Of a stretch of DNA of 64,000 bases, positions 43,129 through 52,127 are shown piece by piece (position 1 is the first letter of the stretch; every line of letters starts with the position of its first letter). This DNA is from Pseudomonadota bacterium (lineage in GTDB: Bacteria; Pseudomonadota; Gammaproteobacteria; Burkholderiales; Burkholderiaceae_E). The stretch lies in the NCBI GenBank assembly GCA_023388075.1, contig JAEWGX010000127.1, positions 1-64,000 of the forward strand, in the 5' to 3' direction. Below the pieces are notes generated by a model, which saw only the letters and a list, made by a program, of their open reading frames with translations, had not been told where the DNA came from and made no database searches. The position numbers were made by a program, and so were the translations under genes.

Positions 43129-43653
43129 TCAGTCCGTCCACTCGGCGTTGTAGAGCTTCCAGTCGCCGCCCTCGCGCCGCCACGCGCTCGATACGTCCCA
43201 CAGGCGGCCGCGCTCCGGCAGCAGGCCGGCACCGCCGGTCGCGAGAAGATGCAGGCGCGCCCGGCCGCGGTTGCCCTCGATCCGCACTTCCCGGACCGTG
43301 GTGACGATCCGGATGTTCCGGTTGCGCAGGAAGAGGCCGAGCAGCAGCGCGCGCATCTGCCTGCGGTCCAGGCCACCCGAGTCACGGGTGAAGTCGTCCG
43401 CGACGTGGTCGAACAGGGCCTTGGCATCGCGGGACTCGACCGCCTGGACCATCGCGGCAATCGTGTCGCGCAGCGCCTGCTCGGGCGAGGCGCGATCGCA
43501 GGCCGAAAGGAAGGGGACGACTGACAGCAGCGCGCCGGCCGAGCCTCGGAGCAGGATGCGCCGCGGCGCGAGGCAACATCCTTGCCTGTCGCCCCGGTGA
43601 GTCCGCGGATCGCGATCGGGTTCGCGAATGCCTCTGGCCGTGCCGCCGTCCAT
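43129..43653 (-). CDS. NTF2-like (SnoaL fold) predicted lipoprotein
   Basis: A 174-residue protein with a long hydrophilic N-terminus, then the signal ALLSVVPFLSAC with lipobox Cys52. The mature part has an NTF2-like cone: SPEQALRDTIAAMVQAVESRDAKALFDHV, then VTTVREVRIEGNRGRARLHL and WRREGGDWKLYNAEW. Similar proteins are called nuclear transport factor 2 family and have no fixed function. The start is uncertain because about 30 residues precede the signal helix, and no alternative start codon is obvious. It follows tldD on the same strand. Confidence 0.65.
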   Translation of the reverse strand: MDGGTARGIREPDRDPRTHRGDRQGCCLAPRRILLRGSAGALLSVVPFLSACDRASPEQALRDTIAAMVQAVESRDAKALFDHVADDFTRDSGGLDRRQMRALLLGLFLRNRNIRIVTTVREVRIEGNRGRARLHLLATGGAGLLPERGRLWDVSSAWRREGGDWKLYNAEWTD

Positions 43654-43786
43654 GCGGCCAGTCTCTTCGGGAGCGGGCGCCGGCGGGCCGCCGCCAGGAC
43701 GGACGGATGCTGCCAGGCGCTGGACGTGGCGCCGGACGGGCCGCCGCTTGCCGCCGGGCCTCGGGCCGGCGCGCGGCTGCGAAACG

Positions 43787-45247
43787 CTACGCCGTCCCGC
43801 CCACCGTCAGCCCCTCGATCCGCAAGGTGGGCTGGCCCACGCCGACCGGCACGCTCTGGCCGTCCTTGCCGCAGACGCCGATGCCGCTGTCGAGCTTCAT
43901 GTCGTCGCCGATCATCGTCACCCGCGTAAGCGCATCCGGGCCGTTGCCGATGATGGTGGCGCCCTTCACCGGATACTGGATCTTCCCGTCCTCCACCCAG
44001 TAGGCCTCGGACGCGGAAAAGACGAACTTGCCGTTGGTGATGTCGACCTGGCCGCCGCCGAAGTTCGCGGCGTAGATGCCGCGCTCCAGCGAGGCGACGA
44101 TCTCCTCCGGATCACGGTCGCCGCCGTACATGAAGGTGTTGGTCATGCGCGGCATCGGCAGGTGCGCGAAGGACTCGCGGCGGCCGTTGCCGGTCACCGG
44201 AACCTTCATCAGCCGCGCATTGAGCGAGTCCTGCAGGTAGCCCTTCAGCACGCCGTCCTCGATCAGGACGTTGCACTGGGTCGGGTTGCCTTCGTCGTCG
44301 ATGTTGAGCGATCCGCGGCGGTCCTTGATGGTGCCGTCGTCCACCACGGTGACGCCCTTGGCCGCGACCCGCTGGCCAAGGCGGCCGGCGAATGCGGAGG
44401 AGCGCTTGCGGTTGAAGTCGCCTTCCAGCCCGTGGCCGATCGCCTCGTGGATCAGCACGCCAGGCCAGCCCGGACCGAGGACGACGCTCATGACGCCCGC
44501 CGGCGCGGGGCGCGACTCCAGGTTGAGCAGCGCCGAGCGCACCGCCTCGTCGACATAGCCCTCGACCACCCGGTCGGTGAAGTAGTCGAGGTCGAAGCGG
44601 CCGCCGCCGCCGGAGTGTCCCTGCTCCCGGCGTCCGTCCTGCTCCGCGATCACCTGCACGGAGATGCGGATCAGCGGGCGCACGTCCGCGGCCATCACGC
44701 CGTCCGAGCGCATCACCATCACCACGTCGTGCTCGGCGGCGAGCCCGGCCATGACCTGGATGATGCGCGGGTCCTTGGCGCGGGCGCGCTTCTCGATCCG
44801 GTGCAGCAGAGCCACCTTGCCCGCCGAATCCAGCGATGCGATGGGGTCGCTCATCGGGTAGAGCCGATGGCCGGTGCGCGGGCCGCCGTCGCCGCCGACG
44901 CGGGTCTTCCCGCCGCCGGCGCGCGCGATGGTGCGCGTCGCCCTCGCCGCGGAATCCAGGGCGGCGGCATTGATCTCGTCCGAGTACGCGAACGCGGTCT
45001 TCTCGCCGGCGATGGCGCGCACGCCCACGCCCTGCTCGATCGAGAAGCTGCCGGACTTGACGATGCCTTCGTCCAGGCTCCAGCCCTCGCTGCGGGTGTA
45101 CTGGAAATAGAGATCCGCGTGGTCCACGCGATGCTCGAGGATCGTGGCGATGGCCCGCCCGAGGTGCGACTCGTCGAGCCCGTACGGCTCCAGCAACGTA
45201 CGATGCGCGACGGCGAGATGGTCGAGGGCGGGATCGTTGAGGTTCAT
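43787..45247 (-). CDS. tldD: Metalloprotease TldD
   Basis: The TldD subunit of the TldD/TldE metalloprotease degrades unfolded peptides and takes part in maturation of modified peptides in some bacteria. It has 486 residues. The zinc site is HEAIGH (267–272) followed by GLEGDFNRKRSSAFAGR. The C-terminal GVCGKDGQSVPVGVGQPTLRI closes the fold. It lies 25 bp downstream of the nitrilase gene. Its partner TldE (PmbA) is not in the window. Confidence 0.95.
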   Translation of the reverse strand: MNLNDPALDHLAVAHRTLLEPYGLDESHLGRAIATILEHRVDHADLYFQYTRSEGWSLDEGIVKSGSFSIEQGVGVRAIAGEKTAFAYSDEINAAALDSAARATRTIARAGGGKTRVGGDGGPRTGHRLYPMSDPIASLDSAGKVALLHRIEKRARAKDPRIIQVMAGLAAEHDVVMVMRSDGVMAADVRPLIRISVQVIAEQDGRREQGHSGGGGRFDLDYFTDRVVEGYVDEAVRSALLNLESRPAPAGVMSVVLGPGWPGVLIHEAIGHGLEGDFNRKRSSAFAGRLGQRVAAKGVTVVDDGTIKDRRGSLNIDDEGNPTQCNVLIEDGVLKGYLQDSLNARLMKVPVTGNGRRESFAHLPMPRMTNTFMYGGDRDPEEIVASLERGIYAANFGGGQVDITNGKFVFSASEAYWVEDGKIQYPVKGATIIGNGPDALTRVTMIGDDMKLDSGIGVCGKDGQSVPVGVGQPTLRIEGLTVGGTA

Positions 45248-45272
45248 CGAATCATGGCTCCGGTTGTCCTGG

Positions 45273-46085
45273 TCACAGCACGCGGTGGGTCAAGGCGGGC
45301 AGGCTCGTGCGCACTTCGTCGATGCGGGCGGAATCCAGCATGCCGCAGGCCACGCCGGGGCCCTCCGGCAGCACCGAGACGATCTCGCCCCACGGATCCA
45401 CCAGCATCGAGTGGCCCCAGGTGCGGCGCCCCGTGGGATGGGTGCCGCCCTGCGCCGCCGCCAGCAGATAGCACTGGTTCTCCACCGCGCGGGCGCGCAG
45501 CAGCAACTCCCAGTGCGCCTGCCCCGTTGTGTAGGTGAAGGCGGAAGGCACCACGATCAAGTCCACCGGCAACATCTGGCGGTAGAGCTCCGGGAAACGC
45601 AGGTCGTAGCAGATGGATAGCCCCACCCGCAGCGAGGCGTCGTCATCGAGATCGAGGTCGCAGACCACCGGCGTGCGGCCAGGCAGAATGGTGGCAGCCT
45701 CGTCGAACCGCTCCTCGCCACGCCGGAAGCCGAAGAGATGGATCTTGTCGTAGTGCGCGGCAAGCGATCCGTCGGGCCGGTAGACCGGACAGGTGTTGAG
45801 CACCCGCCCTGCCTTGGGTGAAATGCGCGGCACCGTGCCCCCGACCAGGGTGATCTGGTGGCGACGGGCGCATTCCGCCAGGAAGGTCTGGATCGGCCCG
45901 CCGAGCGCTTCCTTCACGTCCACCTTGTCGGTGTCCCGCCGGCCCATGATGCAGAAGTACTCCGGAAGGACCGCGAGCCTCGCGCCCTCCGCGGCTGCCT
46001 GGGCGACGAGGCGTTCGGCTTCGGCCAGGTTCTCCGCCACCTCGGGCGTCGAGACCATCTGGATCGCTGCGACTTTGACTTGCAT
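45273..46085 (-). CDS. Carbon–nitrogen hydrolase (nitrilase superfamily, Nit2/YafV type)
   Basis: This is a cytoplasmic amidase of 270 residues with the complete Glu-Lys-Cys triad: Glu42 in AVLPEYFCIMG, Lys114 in HYDKIHLFGF and Cys159 in LSICYDLRFPELY. Members of this group hydrolyse deaminated glutathione or omega-amides of 2-oxo acids as metabolite repair. It sits between yhdP and tldD in an order conserved in many Betaproteobacteria. Confidence 0.92.
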   Translation of the reverse strand: MQVKVAAIQMVSTPEVAENLAEAERLVAQAAAEGARLAVLPEYFCIMGRRDTDKVDVKEALGGPIQTFLAECARRHQITLVGGTVPRISPKAGRVLNTCPVYRPDGSLAAHYDKIHLFGFRRGEERFDEAATILPGRTPVVCDLDLDDDASLRVGLSICYDLRFPELYRQMLPVDLIVVPSAFTYTTGQAHWELLLRARAVENQCYLLAAAQGGTHPTGRRTWGHSMLVDPWGEIVSVLPEGPGVACGMLDSARIDEVRTSLPALTHRVL

Positions 46086-46149
46086 GCCCCATTATCACCG
46101 ACCCGGGAAAACGCCGGGCCGCCTGGGGAGAATCGACCGGGCGCCGGCG

Positions 46150-49100
46150 CTATTCCCCCATCGGGGTCGCCAGCGGCTCGCGTCGACGCTGGATCACCGT
46201 GGGATTGGCCCACGAGCCGGTGATCTCGAACTCGTGCGCGAACGCCTTGGAGAGCGGCTGGCTGAAGATCGACTGCGCGAGGAACGCGCCCAGGCCGACG
46301 GCCGGATTGACGATCGCGGCGTAGGCGAGCGTTGCAAGCCCGCCGCTCAGCTCGGGGATCACCAGCACCCGCAGGTCCTGGGTGCTCGCGCGCAGGTCGG
46401 CCTCGCCCTTGATCCTCACCACCGCCTGCAGGCCGCGCATCGCGAGGCTGTCCGTGCGCGCGACGCCCTGGTCGATATCGACGATGCCGCCGAGCTCGTC
46501 GAAGGCGAAGCCGCGCGCGAAGATGTCCCGGAAGTCGAGCGACAGGATCCGCGGCAGCGCCTGCAGGTTCAGCACGCCGATCAGCTTGGCGGCGCCGGGC
46601 TCGACCTTGAGGAACTGGCCACTGCGCACCTTGATGTCGAGGTGTCCGGCCAGCGTGGGAAGGTCCATGGAGAACGGCGTCCCGTTCCAGCGCAGCTCGC
46701 CCGCGAGCTCGCCCGAGCCGCCGCGAACGGCACCCTCGAGCTGCAACCGATCCAGGAACGCGCCCGCGTCATGGATCCTGAGCGTATACCGGAGGTCCGT
46801 CGCGCGATCCCACACGCCGGTCGCATCCAGCTCGGCGGCGGGATTGGTGAGCCGCAGCGTCTCCAGGCGCCACACACGCTGGCGCCGCCCCCGAGGCGCG
46901 GGCTGCGCCTCCCCGGGTGCTCGCACCAGGCTGTTTCTCGCCACCAGCTTGAGCGCGCCCAGGTCGAGGCCGCCCAGCACGAACTGCTTCGCCTCGATGT
47001 CCATCGCCGGCAGCGTGGTCGGCCCGGTGGAAAGCGTCGCAGCGATCTCCTGCTGCTCGGAGCGGGGAATCTCCAGGCGCCCGAGCCGCGCGGTCAGGCG
47101 CCCGGCGAAGCGGCTGTTCCAGGTGAGAAAGCCGTTGATCTGCTGCGCGCTCAGGTTCGCAAGCCACTGGTTCTCGTGGCGCGAGGCCCCGAGCACCACC
47201 TTGCTCAGGTTGCGGCCAGCCACCCGCACTTCGTCCGCCAGCAGCGAGACGGTGATCGGCATGGTGGGCGGCGCATCCCGGACTGTCGGGCCGCCGGCGC
47301 TGTCGCCGGCGCTGCCTGCGCCGGACGCATCCGGTTGGGCGACCGCATCCGTCCAGGCGTCCAGGTCGATGCGCTGGCCGGTGAACTGCAGCGCCACTCC
47401 CGCGTCCGGCAGCGTCGGCTGGCGGTTGACCGCGAGCGCGGCGCGAGCGAGCTGCATCGGGCGGCGGGCATCGCTGCGCTCGCGCTCCGCGAGAAGCTGG
47501 ACCTCGTCGCCGACCGAGGCCTCGATGCGTTCCGCGGCAACCGCGGTGGCACCGTTGCCTCCCCGCGGCTCGATCGGCGAGATGGTGAGCGCGAGCGGCA
47601 TGCGCGCGTCCGGCGCCTTGCCGACCGGCGCCGGCAGCGCGCTGCCGAGGCCGACGAGGTCAGAGGTGACCGAGACCTTCGCGCCGCCGGGGCCCAGGTC
47701 GATGTCGGCCTTGTATGCCGTCGATCCGCTGAGGTGCCTGCTGAGCGGCTCGCCCGAAAGCAGGCGCAGGCTCTCCGCCGTCATCCGGCCCTCGGCGGTG
47801 AGCTGCATGCGGCCGCCTTCTCGGGTGCCACCGGCCAGGGTCATGGGTGCGTTCACGAGCCGTGCCCGCACGCCGTTGAACGCGAGGGAGTTGCCGGTGA
47901 ACTGCAGGCGACCGGTGATCGCCTCGAGCGGCGCGCCCACGGGCTCGTAGTCCAGCGTCGCGCCGGCGAGATCGAGGTCGCCTCGAACGGTGAAGGCATC
48001 CATGTCGCGCAGCGGCAGACGCAGCTCCAGCGCGAGCTTCGCCGCGCCCTTCGCGCTCATCGCCCTGGTGACATCTCCCAGTGCCGCCGCGAGCGGACTG
48101 GCGTTCACGAACCGGACCATGTGGCCGGCGTCGCCTTCGGCGCGGCCCTGGAGCGCGAGGATTCCCTGAGCGAGGTCGTCGATGCGCGCCTCGATGCCGG
48201 CCAGCGCCACCTCCATCGCGGTGGCGCGCTGGGCCTGCAGCCGCAGGCTTGCACGATCGAACTCGAAGTCGCCCGCGATGCCGTGGATGGCAGGCCAGTC
48301 CGCGGCGTACTTGAAGAGGACATCGCGCGCCTTGCCGGCGAGATGGAACTCCCCAGGGCCGTCCTGGGACTTCGACCGGTATGGGAAGTCCCGGATGTCA
48401 CCACGCCAGGCTGCCTCGATGTCCTCGAGCGTGCCGGCCTCCAGCGCCTCGCGCACCCACTGGCGCACGCCCTCCGGCACCTCGTGCGGCAAGTAGCGCC
48501 AGACCTGCTTGGCCTGCAGGCTGTCGATGCGCGCGCGAAAGTCCACGACGCCGGCGCCACGCCCGCCGGATCGATAGCTGCCGGTGATGGCTCCCTTGCC
48601 ATCGGCATTGGCGAACGAGAAACGCTCGACCGAGAGCGTCAACCAGGCCGGGCCGGCGCCGCGGTCGACCTTCCAGGCGAAGCGCGAGTCGAGCGAGGTG
48701 AAAGGCACTTCCGGCTCCGCCAGCACCCCGCCGAAGGTCACCGCGGTCGCCCCCGAGGCGGTCGACCCGGGCTCGATCGTGCCGGCACCCGGGCTGGCCG
48801 AGCCCGCGCCAGCCGTCCCCGCCGCGGCGCTCGCATCGGCCTGCGCCCGCGGTGGCGTCCTCAGGGTCGCACGGCCACCCGACTGGCTCGCCAGGAAGGT
48901 GCCGGACACCGCCCGCAGGCTGGGCACTCGAATCTTGAAGGGGAACTTGCGCTGCTCGGCATCGGGCGTCACCTCCAGGGAGGCGCGTTCGAACGCGCCC
49001 TCGACGCTCCAGGCCGCGGCGCCCGCCTGCGTCGGGCGCTGCCATGCCAGCTTGAGCCCCGACACCTGGCCGGCTGCCGCCACCCGTTCGATTGCGCCCG

Positions 49101-50307
49101 GTTCGGCCTGGGTCGCGCGCGCCGCCGCGAACATCCGCACGAGCCGCAGCACCGGCTCGGCCTCGAACGTGTCGAAGCCGCCGGAGAGCCGCTCGAGCGA
49201 TCGATCCGGCGCGAGCACCAGCGCGAGCGGTGGCGCGGCGGCGCGGACCGCCGCGCCACCGGCTTCCTCCAGCTCGAAGCCGTAGGTGCTCAGCTCGATG
49301 CCGCCGGCGGGCGTTCGCCGGATGCGCAGGTCGGTGCCGAGGCGAGTGAAGCGCAGGCCACCGGCCGCGGCCGCCGGCTTGGAGGCGCCCGGATCCGCGA
49401 GCATCAGGGCGAGGTCGTCGGATCGCAGTCGCACCCGCACGTCCCCGACGATGCCGCGGTCGAGCTGGACCGACATCCACGGATCGACCCGCCCGCGCAC
49501 CGAATCGATCACCACCGCGGGCAGCGCCGAGCGCAACGTTTCGGCGAGATCCCGGGGCAACTGGTCCAGCAGCGGACGCAGCATCAGCTGCCGGGCTTCC
49601 CACTGCAGGCTGCCACTCCAACTCCGCCGATCGGAAGGGTCCCGCGACGGATCCCGCGTGAGCGCCGCCTGCACCACCAGGTTCGCGGCGAGGCTGTCGC
49701 CCGAGCCCACGTCGAGCCGGGCGTCGTGCTCGACGCCGCGGCTCTTCAGCACGAGCGAGATGTCGCGCAGCTGCAGGCTGCGGCGCGGCTGGTCCTCGTC
49801 ACGCAGCACCAGGGTGCCACCGCCGATGCGCACGTCGGACTGCTGCAGGAGCCAAGGCAGCATCCCCCCGCCGCCGTCGGGCCGCTCGGGCCGGGCCGGC
49901 AGCGCCGACAGCGTCAGCTCGTCTCCGCGCCTCGAGACCGGCACGACCGGTCGATCCAGCCGCAGCTCGTGGAAATCGGCCTCGCCGCGCAGCAGCGCGC
50001 GCAGCGAGATGGTGGCAAAGAGCCGCTCGGCACGGATCGCGCGGTCGCCGCTGCCGACCATCGCGCCGTCGATCTCGATGGATGGCCGCAGGCCGGCCCA
50101 ATCGGTGCGGATGGCCTTCCAGGTGACCGGTGCACCGAGGCGGGCTTCCATCGTCCCGGCGTAGCGAGCGGCGAGCGCATCGACGTTGGGCCAGACGACG
50201 AAGCGCGCGGCGAGATAGACGACTGCGAGGATGCCGGCCAGCATGAGCACCGCACCGACTACCAGTCGAGCCAGCCAGGCACCTGAGCCGGGAGACACAG
50301 GGGTCAT
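46150..50307 (-). CDS. yhdP: YhdP family (AsmA-like) envelope protein
   Basis: A very large protein of about 1385 residues; E. coli YhdP has 1266. One N-terminal helix (LARLVVGAVLMLAGILAVVYLA, shown in part) anchors it in the inner membrane. The rest is a long beta-rich AsmA/DUF3971-type groove thought to move phospholipids to the outer membrane. The C-terminal FDELGGIVDIDQGVARTDSL and EITGSWANP are typical AsmA_2 endings. ATG 50307 was chosen because it starts directly before the anchor helix; the open frame continues upstream. It is the first gene of the yhdP–nitrilase–tldD operon. Confidence 0.93.
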   Translation of the reverse strand: MTPVSPGSGAWLARLVVGAVLMLAGILAVVYLAARFVVWPNVDALAARYAGTMEARLGAPVTWKAIRTDWAGLRPSIEIDGAMVGSGDRAIRAERLFATISLRALLRGEADFHELRLDRPVVPVSRRGDELTLSALPARPERPDGGGGMLPWLLQQSDVRIGGGTLVLRDEDQPRRSLQLRDISLVLKSRGVEHDARLDVGSGDSLAANLVVQAALTRDPSRDPSDRRSWSGSLQWEARQLMLRPLLDQLPRDLAETLRSALPAVVIDSVRGRVDPWMSVQLDRGIVGDVRVRLRSDDLALMLADPGASKPAAAAGGLRFTRLGTDLRIRRTPAGGIELSTYGFELEEAGGAAVRAAAPPLALVLAPDRSLERLSGGFDTFEAEPVLRLVRMFAAARATQAEPGAIERVAAAGQVSGLKLAWQRPTQAGAAAWSVEGAFERASLEVTPDAEQRKFPFKIRVPSLRAVSGTFLASQSGGRATLRTPPRAQADASAAAGTAGAGSASPGAGTIEPGSTASGATAVTFGGVLAEPEVPFTSLDSRFAWKVDRGAGPAWLTLSVERFSFANADGKGAITGSYRSGGRGAGVVDFRARIDSLQAKQVWRYLPHEVPEGVRQWVREALEAGTLEDIEAAWRGDIRDFPYRSKSQDGPGEFHLAGKARDVLFKYAADWPAIHGIAGDFEFDRASLRLQAQRATAMEVALAGIEARIDDLAQGILALQGRAEGDAGHMVRFVNASPLAAALGDVTRAMSAKGAAKLALELRLPLRDMDAFTVRGDLDLAGATLDYEPVGAPLEAITGRLQFTGNSLAFNGVRARLVNAPMTLAGGTREGGRMQLTAEGRMTAESLRLLSGEPLSRHLSGSTAYKADIDLGPGGAKVSVTSDLVGLGSALPAPVGKAPDARMPLALTISPIEPRGGNGATAVAAERIEASVGDEVQLLAERERSDARRPMQLARAALAVNRQPTLPDAGVALQFTGQRIDLDAWTDAVAQPDASGAGSAGDSAGGPTVRDAPPTMPITVSLLADEVRVAGRNLSKVVLGASRHENQWLANLSAQQINGFLTWNSRFAGRLTARLGRLEIPRSEQQEIAATLSTGPTTLPAMDIEAKQFVLGGLDLGALKLVARNSLVRAPGEAQPAPRGRRQRVWRLETLRLTNPAAELDATGVWDRATDLRYTLRIHDAGAFLDRLQLEGAVRGGSGELAGELRWNGTPFSMDLPTLAGHLDIKVRSGQFLKVEPGAAKLIGVLNLQALPRILSLDFRDIFARGFAFDELGGIVDIDQGVARTDSLAMRGLQAVVRIKGEADLRASTQDLRVLVIPELSGGLATLAYAAIVNPAVGLGAFLAQSIFSQPLSKAFAHEFEITGSWANPTVIQRRREPLATPMGE

Positions 50308-50675
50308 GTTCGGAACCTTGCAGACACCCGGGAATCTAGCACGCCCCCGCAGGCGGACCCGGAAGCAACGCCACCACAGGCGGGATCGCGCCGTGTCGCG
50401 CCCGAGGAGCCTCGCTTGTCTCGGGGCGGCAACGAAATCCACCGTCTCTTCCGCCGTTCGCGCCAATAAAGTCACATTGAGTAGCGGGTGCCGGGGTTCG
50501 ATGCGAAGATTTCCCGGTGACAATGCTGAGCGCGCCGCCGCTGGTCGTCCGGAAGCGACCGTCGGCAGCGCGGCGTCGGTGCCGGCGCCTGCCGCGCGGT
50601 AACGTCCGCAAGGCCAGGAGCGGTGCCGTCGGGCGTCCGTCCGCACAATCAGTTCAATAAGAGGGATACAGACTT
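50308..50675. other. Divergent intergenic region between yhdP and the lectin-like gene
   Basis: This 368-bp stretch has no supported gene. Both promoters should lie here. The least GC-rich patch is around 50461–50480 (CAATAAAGTCACATTGAG). AGAGGGA about ten bases before the ATG at 50676 serves as ribosome-binding site. No operator palindrome stood out. Confidence 0.45.
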
Positions 50676-51986
50676 ATGGTTGCAAATGCACAGGGCGACG
50701 TCCGCCACGAGGCTGCCAAGCCGGATGTGGCGGAGCTGAAGGCGGCGCGAGCCGAGGTCGTCGTAGACGACCGCCAGGTGACCGAGGATCAAGTCGCCGC
50801 CGCGGCGGCAGCGACGGATGCCGATCAGGCGGCAGCGGTCGAGGTAGCGGCGCAAGCAGGCATCCTGCCCACCGACGCACCGATCCAGAGCATCGGTGAG
50901 TACGCCCAGGCGCCCGCGCCGGCAACCACCACCCCGACCACGACCCCGGCCCCGGTGGCCGAGGAAGCAGCCCCGCAGTACAACCCCTGGGTGGTAGGCG
51001 GAGCAGCGGTGCTCGGCATCGGCGCGATCGCGGCCGTGGCGAACGACAGCGACAGCGACAGCAGCCCGCCGGCAGGCGGCCCCACCCCGCCCCCGCCGCC
51101 CCCTCCCCCGCCGCCCCCGCCCCCGCCGCCGCCCCCTCCGGCGGCCAACACCGCGCCCACCAGCGAGGACAGCGCGGTCCCGACGCTGGACCCGAGCGGC
51201 ATGACCGCGATCGCCGGCACCAGCTTCCCGTTCGTCGACGCGGACGCCGGCGATACGCTGAGCGCGGTCAGGATCGGCACGATCACGACCTTGGGGCTCG
51301 ACACCCCGACCACGTACTACGATCCGATCACCGGCCACGGCTACGAGCTGGTTTCCGGAGCGATCGGATGGGAGGCTGCGCGCGACGCGGCGGCTGCCAA
51401 GGGCGGCTACCTGGCGAAGATCGACTCGGAAGCCGAGATGCTGACGATCGCCGGTCACTTCGACCTTGGCGGCGACTCGGGCACAGATGGCACCTGGATC
51501 GGCGCCTTCCAACCCGATGGTTCAGCGGAACCTGACGGCGGATGGCAGTGGCTGGACGGGACCCTCCTGGACGCCACCGACTCCTCTCCGCTATGGAACA
51601 ACGTCGCTGCATCCGAGCCCAACAACGCCGGGACGGGCGAGAACTTCGCGGCGATCTATAACGGCACCGGGTCCAATCTCATTTACGACGCCGGCCCCGG
51701 TGGCGGCACCGGCACGCAGGCCGCCTACCTCATCGAGTACGACGGCGCCCTGACCACGTCGGCCGGCACGGTCGTGACGGCGGGCCAGGTTCTCACGGCA
51801 GCGGACGTCGCGGGCGGACTCACCTGGAACTCCGTGTTCAACACCGGCGGTTCGGTCACCTTCGCGGTGGCCGACAGCCAGGGTGCCTTCTCTGCGCCGG
51901 ACAACACGCTCACCATCGGCACGCCGCCGGTCGCCACTTCGCTGGCGTCGCTGGTCGAGGACCAGCACCTGAACGTGCTCGCCTGA
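50676..51986 (+). CDS. Surface/exported protein with C-type lectin domain inserted in a cadherin-like domain
   Basis: A 436-residue protein. Residues 1–100 are acidic and Ala-rich. A hydrophobic Gly/Ala helix lies at about 104–122 (NPWVVGGAAVLGIGAIA), then SDSDSD and a run of 18 prolines (138–155). A cadherin-like half (FVDADAGDTLSAVRIGTITTLG) is followed by a C-type lectin domain at about 218–356: GYELVSGAIGWEAARDAA, KGGYLAKIDSEAEM, GGWQWLDGTLL, SEPNNAGTGENFA. The cadherin-like fold then resumes (TSAGTVVTAGQVLTAADVAGG, then FAVADSQGAFSAPDNTLTI). No classical signal peptide is seen, so secretion may be type I-like. The ligand is unknown. Confidence 0.8.
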   Translation: MVANAQGDVRHEAAKPDVAELKAARAEVVVDDRQVTEDQVAAAAAATDADQAAAVEVAAQAGILPTDAPIQSIGEYAQAPAPATTTPTTTPAPVAEEAAPQYNPWVVGGAAVLGIGAIAAVANDSDSDSSPPAGGPTPPPPPPPPPPPPPPPPPPAANTAPTSEDSAVPTLDPSGMTAIAGTSFPFVDADAGDTLSAVRIGTITTLGLDTPTTYYDPITGHGYELVSGAIGWEAARDAAAAKGGYLAKIDSEAEMLTIAGHFDLGGDSGTDGTWIGAFQPDGSAEPDGGWQWLDGTLLDATDSSPLWNNVAASEPNNAGTGENFAAIYNGTGSNLIYDAGPGGGTGTQAAYLIEYDGALTTSAGTVVTAGQVLTAADVAGGLTWNSVFNTGGSVTFAVADSQGAFSAPDNTLTIGTPPVATSLASLVEDQHLNVLA

Positions 51987-51997
51987 CGGCAACCCCT

Positions 51998-52073
51998 CGC
52001 GGTCCCGAAACGGGGCCGCGACAGGGCGACTCACGAGGGCCCGGCGCTTCCAAGGCGCCGGGCCCTTTCATTT
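51998..52073. terminator. Terminator pair between the lectin-like gene and the acyltransferase gene
   Basis: The first hairpin, CGCGGTCCCG–AAA–CGGGGCCGCG (51998–52020), lies 11 bp after the stop codon. The second is stronger: GGGCCCGGCGC–TTCCAAG–GCGCCGGGCCC (52037–52065), an 11-bp perfect stem followed by TTTCATTT. The second fits an intrinsic terminator for the rightward lectin-like gene. Confidence 0.75.
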
Positions 52074-52127
52074 CGGTCGTCGGTTGGTCGCGAATCGCAT
52101 CGTCGTGACGGGCGACCCGCAGCGGGC

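Noticed and set aside
45793..50286. 1497-codon plus-strand ORF opposite yhdP (likewise 25777–28971 opposite the RND gene and 33001–35955 opposite the IclR cluster)
   Set aside because: These are antisense shadows of real genes caused by GC-rich third positions. They are rich in Arg, Gln, His and Asp, with no domain motif or start signals.
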